Source of the DNA: Methanococcoides sp. AM1
GTDB taxonomy: Archaea; Halobacteriota; Methanosarcinia; Methanosarcinales; Methanosarcinaceae
Assembly: GCF_900774055.1 (NCBI RefSeq)
Contig: NZ_CAAGSW010000007.1
Span: forward strand, 1 to 36,117
Reading direction: 5' to 3'
DNA: 36,117 nt
In this document: positions 23,181 through 30,255 of the stretch, one piece after another
Position numbering within the stretch: position 1 is the first letter of the stretch
Layout: every line of letters starts with the position of its first letter
Notes under the pieces: model-generated
Told to the model about the DNA's origin: nothing
What the model saw: the letters and a program-made list of their open reading frames with translations, nothing else
The model's database searches: none
Translations under genes and position numbers: made by a program

Positions 23181-23259
23181 ATTCTTACTTTTTACTTATT
23201 ACCTGAACTTCTAACTTTAAACCTTTATTTTCAAAACAGTTTATTTATTTCTAAAGATT

Positions 23260-23317
23260 GACAGTTTTTACGCTTATTCTAAAGAGATGCATTCTTTTCG
23301 GAAAAGCAAAAACTGTC
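23260..23317. terminator. Long multi-part hairpin downstream of the receiver-headed kinase gene
   Basis: GACAGTTTTT (23260-23269) pairs perfectly with AAAAACTGTC (23308-23317). Inside are GCTT/AAGC (23272-23275/23304-23307), TTC/GAA (23277-23279/23301-23303) and AAAGA/TCTTT (23281-23285/23293-23297) with a GATGCAT loop, about 22 bp in all. It begins 71 bases past the stop codon of the minus-strand kinase gene, so it may end that operon; it could also be a third small RNA. Confidence 0.5.
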
Positions 23318-23388
23318 CAAGTTGGGATGTATTGCATATCTTTTCTTGCGTTGTAGCAATTAATATATTTAAAAAAAGGAAACGAATT

Positions 23389-25251
23389 TTATAAATCAGT
23401 CGGAATGCTAAATCCTATTGTAGTTCCTTCACCGAGTTCACTTTTAAATAAGACTTCACCATCATGCATTTCAACGATTTTTTTGACAAGGGCAAGGCCG
23501 AGGCCATTACCTTCATATAATCTACTGCTCGAAGAATCAACCTGTGTAAATGGCTCAAAGATTTTTTCATGATAATTCTTTGAAATACCAATTCCTGTAT
23601 CTTTGACTTTGATGACCAAGCATTTAGTGCTCTTTTCCACCCGAACCATTATCGAACCACCATCAGGAGTGAACTTTATAGCATTAGATAAGAGATTAAA
23701 AATAACCTGTTTTAATTTTAGCCTGTCAGCATTAATGCAAAGATCATCAGCTTCGATACTTGTGCTCAGGCAGATATTCTTTTGTTGCACAAGAGGAGAT
23801 ACAATTGATATTACATCATTCAACACGTCCCTGAACAGGATCTTTTCATGCTGAAGTTCAGCTTTACCAGCCTCTATCTTTGAAAGGTCCAGAATATCAT
23901 TGATAAGGCTTAGTAAGTGGTTACCACTTTTAGATATATTAGTTATGTATCTTATTTGTTTATCATTGATCAAATCTTTGTCATTATCGAGAAGAAAATC
24001 TGAAAAACCAATGATAGAATTAAGTGGCGTTCTCAATTCATGGCTTACATTTGCAAGAAACTCGCTCTTTGCTTTATTGGCAGATTCAGCAGTAATTTTT
24101 GCATTCATTAATGCAATTTCGGCTTCTTTGCGTTCAGTCACGTCATGCATAACACCATTAATTGAAACATTGTTTCCTTCTTTGTCTATTAGCCACGCAA
24201 TGTGATCTTCTACCCACCTTATTGTTCCGTCCTTTCTTCTTATGCGGTATTCCAGAACACCATTTTCAAGTTTTGTCTGCATTTCTTCATATTTTAAAAG
24301 GACTTTTTCTATATCTTTTTGGCAAATGGAACTCTTCCATAAACCCGGATCACTGAGCCATTCTTCAATAGTATATCCAAAAATATTCTCAACAGCCTGA
24401 TTAGTATATGCTGTTTCAAAGGTTCCAGGGTCAATGCAGTATACCAATTCTGCAATATTTTCAGTCAATTCACGATATTTCTTTTCAGATTCCATCAAAG
24501 CAGCAGTTGCTTTTTTTCTCTCTGTAATATCTCTTATAATTGCCATCTCTGCCGGTTTACCTTTGTATTGGATGGTAGATACATTGATCTCAACCGGTAT
24601 CTTTTTTCCATCTTTTGACAAGATCTCTATCTCATTATCTGGTTGAATGGCTTTTTCCAGCCTCTTTATATGTCTCTCTTTTAAAAGACCGGTATGCTCG
24701 GATGAAATCAAATCCATAAAAGGAATTTCGTTTGCTTCATCAGAGGAATAACTGATCAGATCCAGCATTTTCGGGTTTGCATACTTTATCAGGAAATCCT
24801 GGACAATAATAATTCCATCATTCCCGTTTTCGACAAGAGCAGAATACTTATCATCCCTTTCTTTCAATTTATTCTCCATTTCATGCTTGTAAAGGGCTAT
24901 CTCTATAATGGTGTATAATTCCTTTTCTTCAAAAGGCTTGAGTATGTAACCAAAAGGTCCTGTTATCTTTGCTCGCTGCAAGGTATTGTCATCGGCATAA
25001 GCGGTAAGGTAGACAACTGGAATATCATGTCGTGTCTGTATCTGGTCAGCTACTTGAACACCGTCCATATCCCCATCCAGCATAATATCCATCAGCACCA
25101 GATCCGGACAAATTTCTTCCATTTTTTCAATAGCTTCTTCCCCGGATGCAAAAGTGAAAGGGACTGTATATCCGAAATCTTCCAACGTGTTTTTTATGTC
25201 CAGAGCTGTAATGAGTTCATCCTCTATAACTAATATTTTTGGTCTTGTCAT
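23389..25251 (-). CDS. Histidine kinase: receiver-PAS-PAS-HisKA-HATPase
   Basis: A 620-residue cytoplasmic kinase with no membrane segments. Residues 1-120 are a CheY-like receiver with acidic pocket Glu10/Asp11, phospho-acceptor Asp55 (VLMDIML) and Lys in LKPFEEKE. Two PAS domains follow (about 130-255 and 260-385), each ending in an RDITERK- or HDVTERK-type linker. HisKA has His404 in VSHELRTPL; the HATPase has NLLSNAIKF, DTGIGIS and GNGLGLAL. A GTG at 25266 is in frame, but GGAGG is correctly spaced for the ATG at 25251. It lies 23 bases after the HisKA_2 kinase gene. A receiver placed before a kinase suggests that it accepts phosphate from the neighbouring kinase and is then modulated. 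Confidence 0.88.
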   Translation of the reverse strand: MTRPKILVIEDELITALDIKNTLEDFGYTVPFTFASGEEAIEKMEEICPDLVLMDIMLDGDMDGVQVADQIQTRHDIPVVYLTAYADDNTLQRAKITGPFGYILKPFEEKELYTIIEIALYKHEMENKLKERDDKYSALVENGNDGIIIVQDFLIKYANPKMLDLISYSSDEANEIPFMDLISSEHTGLLKERHIKRLEKAIQPDNEIEILSKDGKKIPVEINVSTIQYKGKPAEMAIIRDITERKKATAALMESEKKYRELTENIAELVYCIDPGTFETAYTNQAVENIFGYTIEEWLSDPGLWKSSICQKDIEKVLLKYEEMQTKLENGVLEYRIRRKDGTIRWVEDHIAWLIDKEGNNVSINGVMHDVTERKEAEIALMNAKITAESANKAKSEFLANVSHELRTPLNSIIGFSDFLLDNDKDLINDKQIRYITNISKSGNHLLSLINDILDLSKIEAGKAELQHEKILFRDVLNDVISIVSPLVQQKNICLSTSIEADDLCINADRLKLKQVIFNLLSNAIKFTPDGGSIMVRVEKSTKCLVIKVKDTGIGISKNYHEKIFEPFTQVDSSSSRLYEGNGLGLALVKKIVEMHDGEVLFKSELGEGTTIGFSIPTDL

Positions 25252-25274
25252 TAAAGCTCCCTCCACTTTTCTAA

Positions 25275-26927
25275 TTATTCTTCAAAAGTTATCACAAATT
25301 TAGTACCCTTGCTTCGATCAAGCTCGATTTCACCATGAATTTGTTTCACAAGTGTTGTTACCAGTTGCAAACCCAATGAATGTGAATTCCTATAGTCCAG
25401 ATCTTTAGGAATACCTATTCCAGTGTCGCTGATAATGAGTGTAAACATCTTGTTTTCAAGATGGAATTTGATATTGATGACACCTTCTTCTTCTGCCTGA
25501 TAAGCATACTTTAAGGAATTTGAAACAATTTCATTGATGATCAAACCAAGGGGAATGGTTCTTTCTATTCCCATGTAAACGTTATCGATGTCCAGTTTCA
25601 GTTTGATAGCACTATTTCCTATTCTGTATGTCTGGAACAGATAGGTCGTCAATTTCTTGATGTAATCACCAATGTCTATACTTGCCAGATCCTTTGATTG
25701 GTACAACTTCTGATGGGCAATAGCCATTGATCGGACGCGGCTCTGACTCTCCCGGAATGCATCAATTACTTTTTCATCATTGAAGTTTCGAGATTGAAGG
25801 TTGAGCAAACTGGAAATGACCTGGAGGTTATTTTTCACCCGGTGATGGATCTCTTTTAACAAGGTATCTTTTTTCCGAACTTCTTCTGCCTTTTTGTGTT
25901 CGGTGATATCAATAAAACTCTCGATAAAATGTAGGCGCCCGTCAAGATTTACAGAAGCTACAGTCTTGAGGACGGGGATCTCTTCTCCTCTGACATTTAG
26001 CAGCACGCGTTCTGATTTGTCTATGTTCATTTTAAGGTCGCTGATAGGGCATTTTCTCTCCTCGGCCGTACAGATAAATTCGTGGCATACTTTGCCAACG
26101 ATTTCCTCTTTTGGAGCACCAATAATTTGAACTGCGAAAAGATTTGCATCAATAATCGTATGTGTTTCTGCATCGATGATAACGACCCCTGTTTGGATCG
26201 ATGCTAGCACGGTCTTTAATTTGTTCTCGTTCTCCTGCAATACTTCCTCTGCATGCTTGCGTTGTATGATCTCTTGTTGGAGATGTTTGTTGGTACTTGT
26301 CAGTTCTGATACATTTTGTCGGATAATTTCCTGTGACTCTAGATTGTGCAGCAATGCACTCATCTGCTGAACGAACACCATGAAAGACGGTCTGAGCTCA
26401 TCACCTATCTTATCATAGAAATCCTTCTTTTTTGTGGATCGTCCTCCTAGAACAAATCCCTGCAGATCTCCATCCTTGTAATATGGGGCGTAAATTACCT
26501 GACATAATCCCAGCGATTCCCAGGGATTTGATGGTCCGGAATCCTCGATAAAGACGCCTTCTCTTGTGTTCACAATGTTATCGGAAATGATCCAGTCCAT
26601 GACAAATGGATGTTTCTCATCAAAACCATAATTCTCCACAAGCGTTAAGCGATTATTAGTCATGTCGTAAGTGAAGAATGCACCACATTCAACCTCAAAA
26701 ACTTCAACTATGGACTCTACCGTTATCAACAAAAGGTCGTGCAGATTTTCAATCCGAATAGCTTTCTTGTTGTGTGACTGGATCGACTTAAAGCGACCCA
26801 GCTCCTGATCAAGGTGATCTCCTGTATTGACAAGCTTCTGCTCAATCGCAGAGAAACGCGTTACCTGTTTCTGTAGCTCATTATACCTGGCTTTAAGCTC
26901 ATCATACTTCAAGTTCTCATCATTCAT
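25275..26927 (-). CDS. Histidine kinase: GAF-PAS-HisKA_2-HATPase
   Basis: A 550-residue soluble kinase. A short N-terminal coiled coil (residues 1-50) leads into a GAF-like domain (about 60-190), a second coiled coil (195-235), and a PAS domain (235-350) with the cysteine-bearing segment KVCHEFICTAEERKCPI. The phosphoacceptor region is of the HisKA_2 type, LLKEIHHRVKNNLQVISSLL (His361/362). The ATPase domain has GLIINEIVSNSLKYAY and ISDTGIGIP, with a short G2 region (HSLGLQLV), as in this kinase group. The cysteines in the PAS domain could bind a cofactor or respond to redox state. It is the middle gene of a FIST-kinase-kinase series. Confidence 0.87.
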   Translation of the reverse strand: MNDENLKYDELKARYNELQKQVTRFSAIEQKLVNTGDHLDQELGRFKSIQSHNKKAIRIENLHDLLLITVESIVEVFEVECGAFFTYDMTNNRLTLVENYGFDEKHPFVMDWIISDNIVNTREGVFIEDSGPSNPWESLGLCQVIYAPYYKDGDLQGFVLGGRSTKKKDFYDKIGDELRPSFMVFVQQMSALLHNLESQEIIRQNVSELTSTNKHLQQEIIQRKHAEEVLQENENKLKTVLASIQTGVVIIDAETHTIIDANLFAVQIIGAPKEEIVGKVCHEFICTAEERKCPISDLKMNIDKSERVLLNVRGEEIPVLKTVASVNLDGRLHFIESFIDITEHKKAEEVRKKDTLLKEIHHRVKNNLQVISSLLNLQSRNFNDEKVIDAFRESQSRVRSMAIAHQKLYQSKDLASIDIGDYIKKLTTYLFQTYRIGNSAIKLKLDIDNVYMGIERTIPLGLIINEIVSNSLKYAYQAEEEGVINIKFHLENKMFTLIISDTGIGIPKDLDYRNSHSLGLQLVTTLVKQIHGEIELDRSKGTKFVITFEE

Positions 26928-26992
26928 GATCAGTTTCTATCTTTGTTTATTCATGTTGCGAGGCATCTGGTGCGAATACGCTGCGTGTCACA

Positions 26993-28195
26993 TTAGTCGT
27001 TGCTTTTGACAATGACATACAGGGCTGTTGTATAGTTATGGAATTGGTCTCGCCCTCCTAATCTTGCAAACTCGCCCAGTCCGTACATTCCCAGCCATGG
27101 TACATCCTCATCGTTACATAGGGGATACTGCATTCTGGCTACAATTTCATCCTTATGGATACGGTTTAACATCCCCCTTCCTCTTGCGACACAGTCTGCA
27201 TGGAACACGGCGACAGGTTTACGGCCGTTGCATTTTTCAACGATCTGCCCGACCATCTGATCAAGACCATCAAATATTAGATCTTCATCCCTCTTGGTGA
27301 GGTGGAGTTTTGTGCCCTCGGGACACTCAACAGGCATATAGATGCTACCATCCGTCCCTTTCTTTGCTATCACACGAAGAATGTGCGTGTTGCCATATTC
27401 TTCTTGTAAGCTCTTTGGTAGTTCCTCCGCAAGCGCTCCAATTGGGATCGTATCCTTAAGTTGTGCTGTTTCTGGTAGTCCAAGATTTTCTGTCAGGCAC
27501 TTCCATGCTGGTTCTCCATTCAGCTCGAACACACGGTTCGACTCAGAGCGTGTAACTTCAAAAGGCATTTCTATGATTGCGAAACCATGGGAGGCTTGTG
27601 TGATAACCTCAAGTGTAGGGTCTGCAAAACCAATTGCTAATGCAGCTTTTTCAAATATCTGGTCGCCAACGAACTGAAAGCTGTTTATGGCTTTCATATT
27701 ATCAGAAGAGGTAGCTCCAAATATTGGAACATCGGTACCAAAAACTGATTCGATGCCTTCCAACGCTTTGTCGGCAGCAATATCGATGCCAGATGCCAGA
27801 AAATGGATCATGTTAACGTTTGAATTTTTACTTTTCAGATCCTGAGCCAATTGAGCACCGACTTCATACGAATTGGGACCCGTTATATTGTCTTTTATGA
27901 CAACGGAATATTCATCTTTCCCACCCTTTATTGTCATGATCGCCAGACATCTCATTGCTTCATTTGCTCCCTCTTTACCAATAATTCCGGAGCAGGTACA
28001 ACCCACAATCTGTGCACTGGGGGCGAGCTTATGTGCTTCACTTAGAATTTCATTCAGATTATGCCCGATAGTGGCATAGATTACAACAAGATCACAATCA
28101 ATGCTCTCTTCATCAACGAGTGCATTTTCAAGGCATTCAGCTATAGCTTTCTTTGAGTTTACAACTGCAGTACTACTGGATGCAAATTTTAACAT
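26993..28195 (-). CDS. Stand-alone FIST-domain sensor protein
   Basis: A 400-residue protein consisting of FIST N-terminal (about 25-220) and FIST C-terminal (about 225-375) domains. Key stretches are IVGCTCSGIIGKEGANEAMRC split by conserved Gly/Cys, GIDIAADKALEGIESVFG, IFGATSSDN, and the C-terminal HADCVARGRGM and FARLGGRDQFHNYT. FIST domains bind small ligands, proposed to be amino acids or their derivatives, and are normally fused to signalling modules. Here the sensor is separate but lies 65 bases upstream of the kinase gene on the same strand, so it probably feeds that pathway. GAGGGAATT precedes the ATG at 28195; a GTG at 28231 is less likely. Confidence 0.85.
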   Translation of the reverse strand: MLKFASSSTAVVNSKKAIAECLENALVDEESIDCDLVVIYATIGHNLNEILSEAHKLAPSAQIVGCTCSGIIGKEGANEAMRCLAIMTIKGGKDEYSVVIKDNITGPNSYEVGAQLAQDLKSKNSNVNMIHFLASGIDIAADKALEGIESVFGTDVPIFGATSSDNMKAINSFQFVGDQIFEKAALAIGFADPTLEVITQASHGFAIIEMPFEVTRSESNRVFELNGEPAWKCLTENLGLPETAQLKDTIPIGALAEELPKSLQEEYGNTHILRVIAKKGTDGSIYMPVECPEGTKLHLTKRDEDLIFDGLDQMVGQIVEKCNGRKPVAVFHADCVARGRGMLNRIHKDEIVARMQYPLCNDEDVPWLGMYGLGEFARLGGRDQFHNYTTALYVIVKSND

Positions 28196-28636
28196 AATTC
28201 CCTCAACTTTATTTAGATTCCACAATTCCACAAATCATTTGATGTAAGTCTTCTGTGAAGTGGCCACGTTTTTATTATCACAAAATAAATATTTTCAGAT
28301 ATAAATAAGTAATCCTTTTACTCGGTCACTCAGATTTTTGTGTTTCTGAATGAATTCGGATATCATAAAAGATAAATCAAACACAGTGCTCAGGTAATAC
28401 AAACTGGTAAGATCCGAGGGATTATATCACCTCTCCATTAGTCGCCTAATGGGATGTTGAAAAAAATTAATGCTGATTTTGGTGGTATTTTGTTTATTTT
28501 CCATCAATATTTGCTTAATCTGCAACTAAAATACTAACATATTATAAATTGTAGTTTTTACATAGCACTAACTAATACAAAAGATCTTTAAAAACGAAAA
28601 AAGTGAGTGCCGGAATTTCCGGCATATGATCAAATT
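28196..28636. other. 441-base gap between the FIST and ADH synthase genes
   Basis: Contains no gene that I can support. It holds an AT-rich likely FIST promoter region (about 28270-28310, minus strand), a perfect 7-bp hairpin CCATTAG-TCGC-CTAATGG (28435-28452) followed on the plus strand by an A-run, and the terminator of the ADH synthase gene at 28595-28623. The hairpin is G+C-richer than its surroundings and its role is unknown. Confidence 0.5.
28595..28623 (-). terminator. Terminator after the ADH synthase gene
   Basis: A near-perfect palindrome GCCGGAA-T-TTCCGGC (28609-28623) lies 14 bases beyond the ADH synthase stop codon and is followed on the minus strand by a T-run (complement of A-run near 28597-28602). 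Confidence 0.65.
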
Positions 28637-29428
28637 TTAGTCTTCCATGGCTTCATCTGCAGTCATTCCACCATGAACGACCTTTGATATACGGGTGACA
28701 AGCCTTGTTGGATTATCGGACTGGAACACGTTCCTGCCCATTGCGACACCTTTGCAGCCGACCTGAAGTGCATTGTAGACCATTTCGAGCAGCTCTTTTT
28801 CGGTGTCCATCTGAGGGCCACCTGCAATAACTACGGGAACCGGACAGCCATCAATTACTTCTTTGAAAGATTCAGGGTCGCCTGTATAACTTGTCTTGAC
28901 AATGTCAGCACCAAGTTCGGCACCAACCCTTGCTGCGTGTTTCACGTATTCTACATCAAGTTCGGATTCGACCTTTGCCCCTCTGGGATATGTCATTGCG
29001 AGAAGAGGCATTCCCCATTCATCACATTTTTTTGCAATATGTCCAAGGTCCTGGAGCATTGCTGCTTCATCATCCGCACCAACATTGATGTGAACGGAGA
29101 CTGCATCAGCGCCTACCTTAATAGCTTCTTCAACGGTTGTGACAAGGACCTTGTGGTTTGGATCAGGCCCGAGTGAGGTGGAACCGGAAAGGTGTATAAT
29201 AAGTCCTACATCCCTGCCATAGCCACGATGTCCGTGTTTTGCAAGTCCCATGTGACCAAGGACAGCATTTGCACCGCCCTCTGCAACCTTGTTAACAGTT
29301 GATGGCATGTCGATCAGACCTTTGATCGGTCCTGCACCGACCCCATGGTCCATTGGTATTATTATAGCATTCCCCGTATTTCTGTCGAAAATACGCTCCA
29401 TCCTGACAGATTTGCCAATTTCGCTCAT
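28637..29428 (-). CDS. 2-amino-3,7-dideoxy-D-threo-hept-6-ulosonate (ADH) synthase
   Basis: A 263-residue class I aldolase-fold enzyme like MJ0400. It makes the C7 precursor that feeds 3-dehydroquinate formation in archaea that lack the usual DAHP synthase, opening aromatic amino acid synthesis. Marker stretches are [33 protein letters not shown], and [11 protein letters not shown] with the Schiff-base lysine at about 178, then VVIAGGP and [10 protein letters not shown] for phosphate binding. Because fructose-bisphosphate aldolases share this fold, the specific reaction rests on overall resemblance and methanogen context. No Shine-Dalgarno is visible; ATATAATA about 20-25 bases upstream on the minus strand suggests a leaderless message. 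Confidence 0.85.
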   Translation of the reverse strand: MSEIGKSVRMERIFDRNTGNAIIIPMDHGVGAGPIKGLIDMPSTVNKVAEGGANAVLGHMGLAKHGHRGYGRDVGLIIHLSGSTSLGPDPNHKVLVTTVEEAIKVGADAVSVHINVGADDEAAMLQDLGHIAKKCDEWGMPLLAMTYPRGAKVESELDVEYVKHAARVGAELGADIVKTSYTGDPESFKEVIDGCPVPVVIAGGPQMDTEKELLEMVYNALQVGCKGVAMGRNVFQSDNPTRLVTRISKVVHGGMTADEAMED

Positions 29429-29487
29429 GTTAGAGGAGATGCCTATTATATTACATATCCTTTACGTGAATGCTATTACCTGCCATG

Positions 29488-30000
29488 TCAGATATTCTCA
29501 TGCTGGTATCTTCCACAATAACCTTCATCCACTTCTGTGTGAAGATGATAGAAAAGCAGCTGCATTATGCGGGCATCTTTCTGAAGATCGAACCCGGCAG
29601 TATTGTACACCACAAGCATGCACTCGCTCCTTCCACAATATCCTGCATCCCATACAGCAGTTTCAAGTGTAGCTCCGCATCTTATCAGGCTGGAGCGTGG
29701 TTTGGCAATAGCTGCCAGTGCCTTTGGTATGTTGACGATCTCATTCAAGAGAACCTTGTAGATCCCAGGCTCAAGGTGTATCCAGCCATTCTCATCGAAT
29801 TCGATCTTACTGCCTTCGGATATCCTTCTACCGGAATTATCAAAATCTACCGCTCCTGATCCTTCAATGGTCATGACTTCCTGAAGCGTCATCTCCACTC
29901 CGTTAGGCTGGAGTTGGGTATCCATATCGATCATGTTCTCTACAAGGGGTGGATTTGCAAGCACAAGCTCTCGAAGTTCATTTTTTGATAAGAGGGTCAT
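29488..30000 (-). CDS. dut: Archaeal dUTP diphosphatase (dCTP deaminase/dUTPase family)
   Basis: A 170-residue enzyme that hydrolyses dUTP to dUMP, protecting DNA from uracil and supplying the thymidylate precursor. The conserved block KPRSSLIRCGATLETAVWDAGY, followed by GRSECMLVVYN, is the dCTP deaminase/dUTPase superfamily active site, and the MTLLSKNELRELV start and the IQLLFY-like ending (IMQLLFYHLHTEVDEGY) match the archaeal dUTPase subgroup. Deaminase activity cannot be excluded by eye. It lies 59 bases upstream of ADH synthase on the same strand. CTATAAC about 45 bases ahead of the ATG may be its TATA box. Confidence 0.87.
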   Translation of the reverse strand: MTLLSKNELRELVLANPPLVENMIDMDTQLQPNGVEMTLQEVMTIEGSGAVDFDNSGRRISEGSKIEFDENGWIHLEPGIYKVLLNEIVNIPKALAAIAKPRSSLIRCGATLETAVWDAGYCGRSECMLVVYNTAGFDLQKDARIMQLLFYHLHTEVDEGYCGRYQHENI

Positions 30001-30255
30001 AGCTGTTTGATGGTCTGGATTGGTTATTATGATTTCGGGATGTTATAGATGGATCACTTCCAGGGATGTTAGCCTGTCTCATTTTGTATAATGGATTATA
30101 TAATTAATGTATATGAATAACGTTTATATACAATGCCGTAATACAGGCGAACTTGATGTATGTAAAGTTAATTTGTTTTACGTCACGATTTATTTCCAAT
30201 CCCATAATTTCGCTATCTATGAATACATATTATCCAGAATATAGGTGTTAATAAC
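30001..30255. promoter_or_regulatory. Divergent dut/MEDS-kinase control region
   Basis: A 255-base AT-rich region between divergent genes. TGTATAT (30108-30114) and ATATACA (30126-30132) form a perfect 7-bp inverted repeat about 125 bases before the kinase start, next to TATA-like GGATTATATAA (30093-30103). AGGTGTTA just ahead of the ATG at 30256 is a weak ribosome site for the kinase. Confidence 0.4.

Larger units (their letters stand above)
22411..23388. other. 978-base gap without protein genes, holding three structured elements
   Basis: No credible ORF is present; short open frames lack ribosome sites and sit in low-complexity AT-rich DNA. The segment contains the glyS promoter, two related small-RNA-like elements (22801-22953 and 23077-23220), and a separate long hairpin (23260-23317). 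The stretch 22470-22790 is plain AT-rich DNA in which I see no third copy. Confidence 0.7.

Noticed and set aside
22801..23220. Riboswitch interpretation of the two structured elements
   Set aside because: No plus-strand gene lies downstream; the next coding sequence is on the minus strand and converges on them.
29995..30008. GGTCATAGCTGTTT, identical to part of a common cloning-vector primer site
   Set aside because: It is only 14 bases, it spans the natural start region of dut, and flanking DNA has no vector similarity, so it is a coincidence.
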